Shown: positions 15,701 to 26,900, counted from the stretch's first letter. The stretch: DNA of 61,396 nucleotides from a virus (IMGVR_UViG_3300021433_000004:1-61396); one strand, 5' to 3'. Made by a program: numbers and translations. The notes: generated by a model not told the origin, from the letters alone.

Positions 15701-18531
15701 CACGTCTGCGGGCCTTGCGCTACATCGTCATACCCATTCAAGCCGTTAATGGGCTGATTTGTGGCTGAGCAGTAATAATTGTCTGGCCCAGAGGTTGGCG
15801 GGAAGGAAGTCGTGGGCGAGTTCTCGATGATGAAGTTCCCCGAGCCTGATCCTGTTCCTACCGTGCTACCCGCGGTGAATGAAGCCGTTCCTACCGGGCT
15901 ATCGGTCCAGCCGCTCGCCATGCCAATGGCTTTAATTGTCTCGATAATGCTGACGACAATTGAGCCGGAATACAGCGTTCCATGAGAGCATGACCCGCTG
16001 CCGTTGGAAGTCGGCGTAGTGCCGTCCAGCGTGTAGCACATTGCCAAAGACTGAGCCTGAGAAATTGTTACCGTCTGCGGAGGATATCCGCCTACTGGAG
16101 AGAACGTAGGTGCGGAACCTTGGAAGGTGTAGGTGTAAGAAGTGACCGTACTATCCCCGCTGAGACTGGTTCCCGCAATGATCTTCAGAGTCTTGTTAGT
16201 GGCGATTGAGACGGTCCCGCCGCTAGTGAGAGACGTTCCGGTAGTGCATCCCGTTCCTAAGCCATTTGTGGCTGGAGTCGTGCCGTTCGTGGTGTAGCAC
16301 TGCACTGTAGTCCCTGAGTTCGGGTTGGCGCAGGCAGGAGTCTGCGTAGCTGAATACGTTCCGGTTCCCGGCGTGCAGGATGACGGAGCAACGACAGTAA
16401 ACGATGCGGTGGCCGTGGTGCTGCTATCCGTGACGGTAATGGTGCAGGCCGCGCTACCAACGGTCAAAGTGGCCGTGGCGGCGGTATTCGAGGTGACGGT
16501 CGGCGTTGTGATGGAATCCCCCGAGCAGCTTCCGCCGCTGAGAGTAAAGAGTCCTAAAGCCGTTTCCGTGGTCCAGAGCGTATGCACTCCGGTTAGAGTC
16601 AGGCCGGGCGTTGTGCCAGTGTTCCCGGAAGTCGGAGAGATTGCCAGGGTCGCCGTGGCTACCGTGATCGTCGTAGAGATCGAATCCGTAGTATCGGTGA
16701 TCGTCAGGGTTCCCGTACCCGAGCCAGTGGTGATCTGAAGGGTGTACGAGGTCGAGGAAACATTCGCCTTGCTCGCCAGAGAAGTGCCGCTTACACCCGA
16801 GAGACTGAATGCCGTTGCGCTGGTCCAAGACGTTCCGCTGCCTGTGCAGGTTACGGCTATATTGTTCGAGTGGTGCGCCGGAAGAGTGGTCGGGGAGCAA
16901 GTAAAACTCGCAGGAGCAGCGGTGAATTCATAAGCTCCAGCATCCCATGCTCCGCTACTCGGACGAGCATTGACTGTGATAGCGGGACAGCTAGAAATGA
17001 ATCCGCCGCTCCCAGCAACTTCGGCACAGCCTTTTGGCGTACCGCTGCATAGGTCGTTGGTAAAGTTCCCAGTTCCGCAAGTCGAGGTCAGATTGTTGCC
17101 CGCGCCCACCGTCGCATAAGTGCCGCCGCCATTGCCGGGCGAAAAATCATTGGACAAAAGGTAGTTCTGGGTTGTGGCCGTGCCGGTGGTCATGAATATC
17201 TCGCCACCGTTATCGGTCTGCGTTGTGCTGCACGTGGTCTGACTATTACAGGCTACCCAGTTCGAGATCGACGTGAATCCCACCAAATGATTATTCTCAT
17301 ATGAAGATGAAGACCCACTTGCCCATGTACCTGCATGGGCACCGAGTTTGCATGTGCTATCGATTGTGTTCCCGACAACCGTAACAGTGATGACGGCGCT
17401 TGTATTGCCAGAGTTTGGCTCCAGAAGCATGCAGTTCGGATCAGGAGGGAAGTGTTGGTCGTTCTCGAAGACGTTGTTGAAGAAGAGCATGACTGGAGCC
17501 GCGGGATTCCAGTTCTCGCCTTCATTCACATTTCGCGTGATGTTGTTGTAAGCAACGAACTGAGTACTGTTGCCATCGTGCTCTTCCACGTTGCCGTGTC
17601 GGCAGCAAGGACTACCAAATGCAGGCTCCGAAAGAAATTCTAAAAGGTTGTCATGAATCAGCGGGACGTTCCCGACCTGGAGCCCATCCGACAGGTGCCG
17701 GAAGACGTTGTGGTCGATGCTCGCCCAATTCCCGCCCATGGCCCAGCCCGTAGCGCACGTCCCTGGAACTGTGTTAGTGCCATTCCAGCAGGCCGCAATG
17801 CAGGATGATGTAGTGCAGGCTGCGCCGAGAGAAGAATCTTGACCATCAATTACGTTCAGGGTCGCAACATCGCTCGGAGGCGTGGATGAATCACTACTGT
17901 TGAGCATGATCCTGCGATCATCTTGCGCTCCAGTAGCCAAGGTCCATCCGTGGATATACAGATTTGAGAGGATGCGGTGGTTGCCTCCGCTCGTTAGACT
18001 GATGAACTCCACGAAGGATTGCGTAGTCTGACAGTCTCCCGTGAACTCGAAATTGTCGAAGGTGACATAACTGCCAGTGATTGAGAGATAGACAATGGAA
18101 TCATCTGCAAAAGAGCAACTAGAGACCGTCGCCGTACTTAGCGGATTATTGCCGTTGATGATTGGGCGGCACCAGGACGCTCCGCAGACCGAGGAATTGT
18201 CCCACGTTAAATCCACTCCGATGTAAATCACATTGCCACTTGATCCGCTGCGCGTGAAACTCCACGTCCCAATTTGGGGTGAACCCGAGGACTCATTCCA
18301 AGTATCGCCTCCTCTAAAGATGAGCGAATCTCCGGCGTTGATCGTGGTTGATGATGCGAGGCCGGTAGCAGTACTCATTCCCGGAGCGTGCAGCCATGTC
18401 GCGGTTTTACTCGTCCCGGCATTTGAATCCGAGGCATTGCAAGGCGATCCGGTGGCAGCGCACACATAGTATGTCGTCGCGTAAAGTGGCGCTCCCGCCA
18501 GTAGCGCGACAATGAATAGGAGTGTTTTCAT
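12721..18531 (-). CDS. Giant exported beta-helix protein (1936 aa)
   Basis: It has a Sec signal peptide (KTLLFIVALLAGAPLYA). After it comes a first right-handed beta-helix region rich in Asn/Ser/Thr (residues of about 20-540), then a central block of Ig-like and chitobiase C-terminal (CHB_HEX) domains. One of these has APTFSPVGGYPPQTVTIS and MCYTLDGTTP, near residues 820-880. A second beta-helix region runs to the end. Cysteines are very frequent, as in disulfide-rich secreted proteins. Position and architecture suggest a tailspike or adhesin that binds or degrades surface polysaccharide. No catalytic residues can be assigned by eye. Confidence 0.7.
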   Translation of the reverse strand: MKTLLFIVALLAGAPLYATTYYVCAATGSPCNASDSNAGTSKTATWLHAPGMSTATGLASSTTINAGDSLIFRGGDTWNESSGSPQIGTWSFTRSGSSGNVIYIGVDLTWDNSSVCGASWCRPIINGNNPLSTATVSSCSFADDSIVYLSITGSYVTFDNFEFTGDCQTTQSFVEFISLTSGGNHRILSNLYIHGWTLATGAQDDRRIMLNSSDSSTPPSDVATLNVIDGQDSSLGAACTTSSCIAACWNGTNTVPGTCATGWAMGGNWASIDHNVFRHLSDGLQVGNVPLIHDNLLEFLSEPAFGSPCCRHGNVEEHDGNSTQFVAYNNITRNVNEGENWNPAAPVMLFFNNVFENDQHFPPDPNCMLLEPNSGNTSAVITVTVVGNTIDSTCKLGAHAGTWASGSSSSYENNHLVGFTSISNWVACNSQTTCSTTQTDNGGEIFMTTGTATTQNYLLSNDFSPGNGGGTYATVGAGNNLTSTCGTGNFTNDLCSGTPKGCAEVAGSGGFISSCPAITVNARPSSGAWDAGAYEFTAAPASFTCSPTTLPAHHSNNIAVTCTGSGTSWTSATAFSLSGVSGTSLASKANVSSTSYTLQITTGSGTGTLTITDTTDSISTTITVATATLAISPTSGNTGTTPGLTLTGVHTLWTTETALGLFTLSGGSCSGDSITTPTVTSNTAATATLTVGSAACTITVTDSSTTATASFTVVAPSSCTPGTGTYSATQTPACANPNSGTTVQCYTTNGTTPATNGLGTGCTTGTSLTSGGTVSIATNKTLKIIAGTSLSGDSTVTSYTYTFQGSAPTFSPVGGYPPQTVTISQAQSLAMCYTLDGTTPTSNGSGSCSHGTLYSGSIVVSIIETIKAIGMASGWTDSPVGTASFTAGSTVGTGSGSGNFIIENSPTTSFPPTSGPDNYYCSATNQPINGLNGYDDVAQGPQTCMNTAIANTPSPAGLYMVSGSPYTAQSCSDINNIAAGTGGFTQIAAGQTLQVLHTLVATNCNISWAAAGSAGNWITVETDDLAAIPAEGTRITPCFAGISSAPNIPTYPSHNSGCQQVVPILQLAHSTGAGGLAGLKLTTGAQYIRFVGIDFARDGGAWAFASQPTAATPGVYSRTCNATNCVSQVGIGDGTTQGSITSTHQSLSSNSSGVNIVATTPFTSQVSVAQTLYHFGPGNFTVASVVDDTDFTYNETYAQAKIGGGTISTISRTTGCAVTGTYTFSQVLNPVPSAGLTVFVAGVTDTSFNMSSGSVTLTSLTATTGSFTFGYTQAGGSCTASTSSGGELIAVGSPTPNICNSYANNNCNGVVGNDAVQDIMISMQNGVNNIIFDRIMIQGDTWAETSKGLQLGDTDHIAMIDSFCWDLQSYITIGEASDEHCVSGAVQTNTDANSGTYKLVDNFFGTSNQGFLFGGGGQGFLLTQVTLTPGISALITGICAVTCGIPSGTSTQFMAGSTLWPGGSVSNGINQNQTVTCCTTTTNTNDTFTFPVSSAIVCPPAGCTDSSIDMTIGGYLPVNWEIRRNWKYTSLTENPLDSSYNGGGPLPTGGLPFTTKNCNEFKNGSYVLMEGNVCSNSWNTVDQLGASLLVTPKDQSNIAPSAQITNLIYRYNRSSDTNVGLGVSNAIATTGGTAYQGNTMIFHDNVIAELGSPTLTCAYVYLNLTANAVSCYSNVPQQTQAIRSGSPGATSSTPNFIQGNIHFIHNDWLSQNQSVILLTGGPQTNPSGQYGMVWKDSIIGNGNSTPPIGNAGGAGTVSGNVSVTGSGTTVTWVSGGQFLCTTIWGQGTQITINSINYIIAVCTDNTDIVLQTPAPLSASVKYSVSGSCTGSCTGAGNTPSCVINTCWNAPIWDYNAVYGFSANTQTWPGGHTQLYAAATSLGMVNYNNSIPATVSNWASQFAVTSGPLLNAGDDGLSIGANISLVGNYTLNVDVLQ

Positions 18532-19280
18532 TACAAGACCGACGTATTGGGCAAGACCGTAGTTTTTGGAATAACCGTAGCACTTGGAGGTTGCGGCGCG
18601 GCGAAGAATGAAACGGTGTATCCGGTGATTGCCATGCCGGTAGTTATGTTTAGTACTGGCGTATAAGTTGTCGCCGTAGTCACTGATTGATATTCCACTG
18701 CGCCGCTCTGGTTCCCTCCGCTGGCCTGTCCATTGGTCGAGATCGCGTATCCAGTTCCCGCCGTAAACGTATTGTTCGTGGCACCATTCCCGCCGGACGT
18801 GAGCACGAGGTCACCGGCTGCTGTCGTAGTAACCGCAGGCATGGTGCAGGCCGTGCAGCTTGCGATTGAATTGTTGAATGCCCCGACATCGAATGCCGAG
18901 GTTGTCTTTACTCCGGAAAATTCCTGCCCTAGACACACGCAAAAGGTAGTTCCACCCGTGAAGGTCACAGTCGTTGTCACTGTTCCCCCCGCGATGTTTG
19001 TGGCGTAACAATAGAACACGGCATTCGCGGCATGGAGCGTGATGTAGGTATTCGTGCCGTCCGTGCAGGCAACTGTGACCGCCCCGCTGCTGCTGTTATA
19101 TTCCGCGCCAATGATCACAAGTAGGTCGCCTGCCGTCGTGGTGCCGCAGGACACCGTGAGCGACGCCACGTTGCTGCCTTGATTGTTCGGCGTGCAATCT
19201 TTTCGGAAGGCAATTGAGGCGTGCGCGGAGGAAGGCACACAGGCGATTACAAGTAGGGATAACCAGAGGAGTTTCTTCAT
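18531..19280 (-). CDS. Exported fibre-associated protein (249 aa)
   Basis: A Sec signal peptide ends near SSAHA. The mature part is a Thr/Ala/Gly-rich beta protein with several Cys, including repeated patterns TTTAGDLLV and TTAAGDLVL about 110 residues apart. This suggests a duplicated concanavalin or jelly-roll-like fold. It is coupled directly between two giant fibre genes, sharing its first and last bases with their ends. It is probably a structural or receptor-binding partner of the fibres. Confidence 0.65.
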   Translation of the reverse strand: MKKLLWLSLLVIACVPSSAHASIAFRKDCTPNNQGSNVASLTVSCGTTTAGDLLVIIGAEYNSSSGAVTVACTDGTNTYITLHAANAVFYCYATNIAGGTVTTTVTFTGGTTFCVCLGQEFSGVKTTSAFDVGAFNNSIASCTACTMPAVTTTAAGDLVLTSGGNGATNNTFTAGTGYAISTNGQASGGNQSGAVEYQSVTTATTYTPVLNITTGMAITGYTVSFFAAPQPPSATVIPKTTVLPNTSVL

Positions 19281-22200
19281 TACTGGAGCCTCGTCACTGC
19301 TGCACTAAGGGCGTAGGTCGCAGTTCCTGTGTTGCATTGAGAAAAGGTCGTTGCATACTGCACAATAGTTCCGTTTGTGTCGATGTTAAGGTCACCGCTG
19401 GCCCAAGCTCCCAGCGTGGTCGCGCCCCAAAGCATCGTGCCACTTGAGGCAAATCCGGTAAGACTCGCATTGACGGCTGATCCACCAGCTATAATGGGAA
19501 CCGTTTGTGCCGAGTGCGCCGTTCCATTTCCGTCCGTCCAGGTCAGCGAGAAGAGAACGCCGCCAGTAGTGTTAGCAGTGCAGGCCGTTCCTGACTGATA
19601 AATAGCGATATGAACGTGGTATGTCCCAGCCGTATTACAGGCACCAGCCGAGGCCGCGCAAAGCGTTGCCGTGCTCACGCTGGCTACTAGCCCGGTAGAT
19701 CGGATGGCCCCTGGCTGTGCGCGGACCATCGTGCCGTAACTCGTACTGCCGTTCGTCGCAGCCTTCCATTCATGCGAAGTACTGTCGGGGTAAAGGTTCG
19801 ACGTGCCAGAAACGTTTGTAGCCGACGTGCCTTCTGTGGCGCACAACCCACCAGCCGAGCCGAAACTTGTGCAATTCGCCGCGCCAAGCGTTGCCGAACC
19901 TGCCGCAGCAAAGTTCCCCGACGCTCCGAAGCCAAACTCTTTCGTCGCTCCTGAAGTTGAGAACACTCCGTTCGTGAAAGTGCCGAGAGTATAGAAGTCC
20001 GCCAGATCGCCAGCCGCTACCGTCTCGTTCAGGATCAGGGGAACTTGGCCCGTTCCGCCTGCACCTGTGGTGTTAATTCCCAATGCGCCAGAAGTTGTCG
20101 TTGTCGTGTTGGCGTTGGTGAAGACATAAGGATAAGTCAGATTCGCAGTCTCGACGCCTGCCCGAGTCACTTCATGCCCAGTCCCGGTTTCCGTGATTGT
20201 GGTCTGCGCTGCTGATCCCGTGAGTAGACTTTCCGCAAGAGAAACACCTGCCAGCACCCCGCCCGAACTCAAAGTTGCCGTCGCGTCTGGAGTCTGCGAA
20301 GCCTGAGAGCCGCCGCCTGTCATTAGGGCCGTAGAAGTCAAAGATGCTGCGCTGGTCACGCACGTACCGCAGGCAATCGTTCCTGTAGATGTGATCGTCC
20401 CGCCCGTGATCGGCGAGGTTGTGGCAATACTGGTTACTCCTCCGCTACTGGCCGTCTGCGGATTCTGTAGTTGCCATTCCGTGCCATCATAGATCGCATC
20501 AGCGATTGCCGTAGTCGTTAAGTCATTCGCAACCAAGGCCGTAGTTCCCAGCTTGGTGATGCTCTTGGCCGTCAAGCCATTGACTGCGAGCGTTGGGGCC
20601 GCAGCCGTATTCGCCGCCGTGGGGAGCCAGCGTACTTCCACACCAGCGGTCAGGGCTGTGACTGCCGGCGTCAGGGTAGCAGTTTGCGCCTGCGCCGTTC
20701 CCGCGCCAGCTACATAGAAATTCGGGCTGGTGTCCGAGGCTCCAATTAATGCTGCGGCCGGGGCTGCTGTAGAGCCAGTATTATTTCCCCAAAACTGATG
20801 CGCGGTGAAATTGCTGACGATGGTTGAACTGGCATTCAGGACGCAGCCTTCATCGGTAGTCTGAAATATCACATCGAAGCAGTGATTCGTTGCATTCGCG
20901 TACCAGCCATCAGTTCCCGAGGCTCCCGTATAGGCTGTGCCTTCCGCCGCGTCCGATCCGCCAGCCGTTCCTACCGTGGGAGCCGGGGCGGAGGACCCAA
21001 AGAATCCCGTCCCGAGCTGAGTGCTGTTTCCGGCCTTGTCTACCTTCCATTGCGATGTGCCGCCAATCTGCAAATCCTCTAACAGCGATCCAGCGCCCGA
21101 GGCAGTATTGGTGACGTTCTCTAAAATGCCAGCATCGACCGCGCCTGTAGTGTTCCAAACGGGAGTGATCTTTAATGCAGGCAAAGTCTGTGAGCCTGTC
21201 AGAGAGTCAGAAACCAGTAAAGGAACTGCCGTTGATCCCGCTAAGGTGCTGGCAGCTACTTCCACGTCAGAAGTTCCCGTCGCGGCGCTGGTCTCGCCGA
21301 AGGTCATGGCCGTCTGCGAGTTCGTAGTATTGGCGAAATTCATCGTCCATGTATTGTTTCCGTTCGCCAATGTTGTATTCGAGACAAGGGCCGTTACCGA
21401 ACTCAAGGCCGGAGTAGAAGATGCACACGTTCCGCCATTGCACTCGGTAGCATTGATACCGCCAGAACCGATAGCCTGAAGTAAGCCTCCTGTGGTCATC
21501 TGCACGCCATTGGCTGTGCCCCTCGAAGTAATCTGAATCGGGAGGGCAGTAGAGCTAGCTAGCGTTTGCACATTGAATTCAATGTCTCCCGTGCCCGTCG
21601 CGGCCGTAGTTTCTCCAAACGTAAATGCGCTCTGCGAGTTCGTAGTCTGTGCCCAGTTCCAGACTTGCGGGTTATTCCCGTTTGCCAAAGTGTTTGAGGC
21701 GCTAGCCGCCGTCAGGGATGAAAGCGATCCGCCCCCGCTTTGCGCTACGCAATCGCTAGCCTGGGGAGTAAAGACGAAGTTCGCCGTATTGCAGCCCGTC
21801 AAACCTTGAACGAGTGTTGCAACCTGCGATGCGGTCGTTGCAATCAATTGCCGCGAGGAATTAGACCCCAGAAGTCCGGTAGAGGCTGGCACTGCCGCAG
21901 TATTGATCTGATCGGCGCTGACGTGTCCTGTCCCGCTGGCCTTGAAGACACTTCCCGAAGTGAGTACTACGCCATCAACAAGGTTTGTACCTGAATCCGG
22001 TACACCTGCGGTGAAGATCGAAGTCGAGTTCGATTCGCACTTTTCGATGTCAAGATACCCGGCGTTTGGGTTTGTCCCGTAAGTGGTATTCAGGGCAACC
22101 CAGCCGCAATCACTGATCTGCTTGATTGGCGCAGTCCAAGCTAAAGCTGAGGTTGAGCCTTCATAACTCGCGGCGTAAGGGCTGGTCGCATTGTTGACCG

Positions 22201-23893
22201 GGAACAGTAACGCCAGCGGAGGCTGGGAATATGAGCTCCCTGTCTGCCCGCTCCAAGTCCATTGATTCGTGAATGCACTGGGGATGCTGACCGTACCATT
22301 GCCGCCTGCCGTCGAGAAGCCGTTGCCGAACTGCACGGAAGTCGTGCTCGAGCATCCTGCCGTAACCGAAGTGTTATTCCAAGTCAGCGAAGTAGAGCAG
22401 TTTGGCAGAGTGACGGTCTTGAAGACTCCCGCCGTAGAGCCTACGATGATTTGGTTCGCTGCAATCGCCGTCGTGGTTCCTGATCCCGCGCCCGGTATCG
22501 CAGCAATCTGGCCCCAGCCAGCATTCGCTACATCATCATAGAAATTCCCATCCCCGGATACTGCCATGCCTGAATTCCCCGAACCCGTAGCCGCAGGAGT
22601 GCCGGAGCCGGCGATTGGCACGGTAGTCAAATAATAGGGGCCTGTCAGGGTGAACTTTGAGGCAGTGATGCCACCCGAGGGCGTATACGTCAGCGTCGTG
22701 CCATTATCAGAGAGGTTCGGGCTGAAAGCACAATTCCCGGAATTGTTTGTATAAAGAAAATTGCCAATGCTCGGGGCTAGCCAGGTTAAGGAGCTTCCGC
22801 CTGAGCCTACACATGGCACCTGCCCTGCGCCAGCAGACGAATTATTCAGATTCGTAAGAGGCAGCACGAAAGAAGGATTGATGGAGGCAATGATTGCGCC
22901 CGTCGTCGGAGAAATTGTCAGCGAAGTATCGCTATTGGAAACTGAAGTCACTGCCCCATTCGGACAGCCAGAGGTCGTAGCTCCTCCGTTCGCATCCGTG
23001 CAAAGGTTCGAACCCGTGCCTGAAATCGTGCCCGAAGAAAGTAGGTTCGTATCTGTGCCCTGAATAGCCTTGGAGGAGGTTACCGTAGAAGCCGTGGCGG
23101 CAATCGGCACTTGTCCAGTAGTCATGCCAGATAGTCCGCTGCCGCCTCCTCCACTGCCGCAATCCGCGCCCGTAGCGCTGAGAACGCCGGAGGTCTCATG
23201 CACACAGAACGGACCTCCGGTCATGTTTGTAGTCAGGTTCCCAGTAAACGAGCCTGTAGTAAAGAAGCCCGCAGCCGGGGTAGTCCCGCCAATAGTAGGC
23301 GGAGTAGCATAGTTTTGCGTGGCGAAGGTTCCAAATGCCGTGTCATTGGTTTTGGTGCAGGTAACTACGCCGCTCGTCGTATTGATCGTGCAATCGCCTG
23401 AAGGAGTGAAGGCTCCGAAGACTGAACCGGCATTGGTCTGAATCTGTCCCGCCGAGCCTCCGGGGTTATTCGTCCCCCCTCCCCCTCCCCCTCCTCCAAA
23501 GCGTGCAGCAAGGTTTGAAGCAGTCAGCTTTACGACCGCGGTGTTTGTGACCGTATTGCCGCACAGCCGAAACAGCGTAGCGCTGGTGACAAACGATTGA
23601 TAGGTATTGTTGGATGTAATCGTGGCTTGTGATGTGGTTGAGCCGTATGGCGTTACCGTCGTATTCTGCGGGGCATCGCCGCCAATCGCTACTTCGGGCT
23701 GAATCGTCCCGGACCATGCCGATCCGCTGGCGGAATTAGTGATGGAGATACCGACTACACCCTTCCCGGTCACATCGATTTCAACGCAGCCAGAGGCGGT
23801 AATCGTTCCCGTAACTGGAACCGAAGTCTGCGCTCGCGCCATGCCTGCAAAGGCGAGAAGCACAAGAGCAAGTGCCTTTCTGTTTAGATTCAT
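19280..23893 (-). CDS. Exported long fibre protein (1537 aa)
   Basis: The N-terminus is a signal peptide (LALVLLAFAGMARAQ). The protein is mostly short Gly/Thr/Ser beta repeats, with tail-fibre phrases such as TIGGTTPAAGFFT, INTTSGVVTCTKTN and LANGNNPQVWNWAQTTNSQSAFTF, the last pattern occurring twice (near residues 760 and 870). Such repeats are typical of trimeric phage side fibres. Presence of a Sec signal on a fibre is unusual. The likely role is host adsorption. No lyase motif was seen. Confidence 0.7.
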   Translation of the reverse strand: MNLNRKALALVLLAFAGMARAQTSVPVTGTITASGCVEIDVTGKGVVGISITNSASGSAWSGTIQPEVAIGGDAPQNTTVTPYGSTTSQATITSNNTYQSFVTSATLFRLCGNTVTNTAVVKLTASNLAARFGGGGGGGGTNNPGGSAGQIQTNAGSVFGAFTPSGDCTINTTSGVVTCTKTNDTAFGTFATQNYATPPTIGGTTPAAGFFTTGSFTGNLTTNMTGGPFCVHETSGVLSATGADCGSGGGGSGLSGMTTGQVPIAATASTVTSSKAIQGTDTNLLSSGTISGTGSNLCTDANGGATTSGCPNGAVTSVSNSDTSLTISPTTGAIIASINPSFVLPLTNLNNSSAGAGQVPCVGSGGSSLTWLAPSIGNFLYTNNSGNCAFSPNLSDNGTTLTYTPSGGITASKFTLTGPYYLTTVPIAGSGTPAATGSGNSGMAVSGDGNFYDDVANAGWGQIAAIPGAGSGTTTAIAANQIIVGSTAGVFKTVTLPNCSTSLTWNNTSVTAGCSSTTSVQFGNGFSTAGGNGTVSIPSAFTNQWTWSGQTGSSYSQPPLALLFPVNNATSPYAASYEGSTSALAWTAPIKQISDCGWVALNTTYGTNPNAGYLDIEKCESNSTSIFTAGVPDSGTNLVDGVVLTSGSVFKASGTGHVSADQINTAAVPASTGLLGSNSSRQLIATTASQVATLVQGLTGCNTANFVFTPQASDCVAQSGGGSLSSLTAASASNTLANGNNPQVWNWAQTTNSQSAFTFGETTAATGTGDIEFNVQTLASSTALPIQITSRGTANGVQMTTGGLLQAIGSGGINATECNGGTCASSTPALSSVTALVSNTTLANGNNTWTMNFANTTNSQTAMTFGETSAATGTSDVEVAASTLAGSTAVPLLVSDSLTGSQTLPALKITPVWNTTGAVDAGILENVTNTASGAGSLLEDLQIGGTSQWKVDKAGNSTQLGTGFFGSSAPAPTVGTAGGSDAAEGTAYTGASGTDGWYANATNHCFDVIFQTTDEGCVLNASSTIVSNFTAHQFWGNNTGSTAAPAAALIGASDTSPNFYVAGAGTAQAQTATLTPAVTALTAGVEVRWLPTAANTAAAPTLAVNGLTAKSITKLGTTALVANDLTTTAIADAIYDGTEWQLQNPQTASSGGVTSIATTSPITGGTITSTGTIACGTCVTSAASLTSTALMTGGGSQASQTPDATATLSSGGVLAGVSLAESLLTGSAAQTTITETGTGHEVTRAGVETANLTYPYVFTNANTTTTTSGALGINTTGAGGTGQVPLILNETVAAGDLADFYTLGTFTNGVFSTSGATKEFGFGASGNFAAAGSATLGAANCTSFGSAGGLCATEGTSATNVSGTSNLYPDSTSHEWKAATNGSTSYGTMVRAQPGAIRSTGLVASVSTATLCAASAGACNTAGTYHVHIAIYQSGTACTANTTGGVLFSLTWTDGNGTAHSAQTVPIIAGGSAVNASLTGFASSGTMLWGATTLGAWASGDLNIDTNGTIVQYATTFSQCNTGTATYALSAAVTRLQ

Positions 23894-23903
23894 TGAGTGT
23901 CCT

Positions 23904-26900
23904 TTACGGTACTGCGATGGCCGACCAAGTATTGCTCGGGTAACATACGTACAAAACCGTCGAAGCTGAAGATGCGGAACTGTTCGAGTCCAAATCGCCT
24001 ATATTGCAATTGGCTGTAGGAACTCCAGCCGTTTGGGAGAGTGTCATGCCATTGATCGTTACCGGCTGAGTGCTGCTGTAAGTCAAATTCCCCGCCCGGA
24101 GATTGGCCCAAGTGCCACCGGAGATATTGGTGCTCGCAAGGCCAGGATAGCCAGACGTCAGACTGCTATCAGTTCCCGTTAGCGTGAAGCCTTGGGTAAT
24201 GTCCATTGCCGTGATGCTGCTTCCGCTGATCTCCAAGAGCAGATAGTCATTGATGGCACACGGAGTTCCGCCCGATGTGATCGCCGTCGGAGCGCCAGCA
24301 ACATATTTGTAGATCACGCTGGAAGATGCGGCGAGACACAGGAAAAAGTAGCCAGTCTCTGCCGAATTTGACATGCGAACGCCAATGCCGGTGTCAATTG
24401 ATCCCAAAGCGGTAATCTGGGCAACGATATACTGGCTATTGGCGAACGTTGAATTCGTGTAACTGCAGAAGACTTTATTGTCACTGCCGACTGCCAGCAC
24501 CGCAGAACCGCCTGAGATATTGCATGCGGCCCCCGATCCGCCATTCGTAGTCCAGCCTGTAGCCGAGCCAAGAACATTGCTGACTTGCGTACCTGAAAGA
24601 GTGAATGGAAAAGCCACGCCAGCGGTATTTCCTAGAACGGTAAGGTTATTGAAATCCGTGATCGGCGTTTGAAAGAATTTCCCCGCCGAAGTCAGCCGCT
24701 CGCCCCAAGACTTGTTATCGCCCGTATTGGCGATATATTGCGAGATCGCTCCCGGAGCTCCGATGCTCAATTGGGCATTACCCGCGCTGGTTCCTGCTGG
24801 TGAATCAAAGCCCAGATAGACATCGTTCGCATCCCATAAAGGCCTGTGCGCGGCGTTCGCAATTGTCTTGTATGGATTTGAGTCGTGCAAGGTAACGAGA
24901 TGCTGCGGATAAAGTGCCTGCTCGAATCCGAGAAAGTTCAAGCGTCCTTTTAGCTGATCTCCGAGAGGCTGCGTTATAGACTGGCTATTCGGCATCAAGG
25001 TCGCTCCCGAAGCCAATCCGATTGTCTGCCCTCCAGCGGCGAAGCTCATATTGGAAGCCCCAATTGCCACGCCCGGAGTGGGCTGATCCTCATTCAGGGC
25101 AAAGACTTCTAATTGGTTTGGCAGGGTAGTCACATATCCTGCAGCCGTCGATCCCGCTGGCAGGCCGCTATCCGAATACATCAAAGCCCCGCCCCCTAAA
25201 ACAGCCGTGCCGGGGAAGTTCCATAACTCTGGGATTAGGGCTGGATTCGTAGCGACGGTATAGGACTGCAAGGTCGTCGTCGTTGAATCGTTCATCGTGC
25301 AGATATAGGCCGAGCACTGCGCGATGGGCGATGAGGTTAAAGCATTTGTAGCCGTGCCGAATGGGGCCGTTGGCTGCTGGCCTACTGTATTTGAAGTTCT
25401 AAGTACCTGATATGTGACTGTACTCCCTGTCTGGGAAGCATATCGAGGCCAGCCAATAGCATAAGACGCGCTAGAGGTAGGCTGGGCATCGCCAAACCGC
25501 AGAGGCACAGAAGCATTCGATCCGTCATTAATAACGAGCCAGTATTCGTAGTTCGTTGTTCCGCCCGCAGCATTTGAAAAGTTTGGCTCAAAACCCTGCA
25601 AGGAAGGCGAATGTCCATCGGCGGTCTTCGTTAGATAAAGCGGTGCGCTGAATTGCTCCGCACCGGCCGCGCTGATCGAAGACAAGTTCCCAGTAGGAAA
25701 TCCGGCCGCGATCATGAAGGGGTTGTAACACCCTCCGACTTCCTCATAGAGCCCGTCCAGCATCGTAGGCCCGGAAGATCCCCGCAGCGGCCCTGCCGCC
25801 AAACCATACTGGGCAAATCCTTGAATCACCGAGAACCCGGTCATCACCAAACCTTGCCCTGCCAGCCATTTCACGCCATTGCCGAAGCAATTGATGGTCA
25901 TCGAAACATGGCTCAGCGTCCCAAGAGGCGTTCCTGCCGGGCCGCCAGGTCCGTAAAGCACTTGCCCGCAATAATCTGGTCCGCAGTAGGTGCCACCATC
26001 AATATCGCCATTGTCCCAAAGGAAATTCTGATCCCCATCGACAACGATGACGGAATTTAGGAAGTTATGCCCTGCGAATGTCGAGAAATCATAGTAGAAG
26101 TCTCGCAGGGTAACGGAGAAGCCATTGTCCTCAAGAAAGGCATGCTCTGGAGCATTGCCGCCCGGCGTTGAGGCCGTAGCAATGGTTCCCGCTCCCGGCG
26201 TTCCCCCATGCGTGCAATTGTTATCCGTAAACGTCCATTGCGAACTGGAAGAGGTTGCCACCTGATAGATGCCCCAGTAGTGCGGGTTATCGGTCCATTG
26301 AATATCTACCCACCCGCCTACCGGAGGATTCAAGGTCGTCGTGATCGTAGAGACATTGGCCGAGCAGGAAGTCTGCGTAATGGAGGCACCGCTCTGCGTC
26401 GTCTTCGTGAAGGCCCGGATGCCATGAAACACTACATTCGCGGCATTCGTGAAAAAGCACGTATCCCAAATCGCTTCGCAGTCAATCATTGCCCCGGAAA
26501 CGTCGATATCGGCATAGCCTTGCGGAACGTTCACGCGACCGCGAATGACATAAGGCGTTGTTGATGCCGGATTGGATGGCGGAAATACAACATGATACAG
26601 AACACCTACCGCGCCCGTGCCGTTAGTAGCCGCATCCGTGATCGTTTCTTGAATGCCCGAGGAAGCACTCCCAATCGCATAGCCGTTATTGTGCGTGTTC
26701 AGGGGCGTGAAAGTGATCGTGCCCGTTGACCCAGGGACACAGCTTCCTCCGCCGGTCATTTGCACAACTTCCGGCGTGCCTACCCCGAAGATATAGACAT
26801 TTGTTGTCGAGTCACTGCCGAAGATTCCTAATGGACATGGTGCTAGAGTCACCGTTGCGGGCGTGTTCGCTACCAGCCCGCCCGTAGGATTGCGCGACCA

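Noticed and set aside
12879-18469. Many 60-150-codon plus-strand frames opposite the giant beta-helix gene
   Set aside because: They arise from biased Thr/Ser/Gly codons of the minus-strand gene and have no ribosome sites or motifs.
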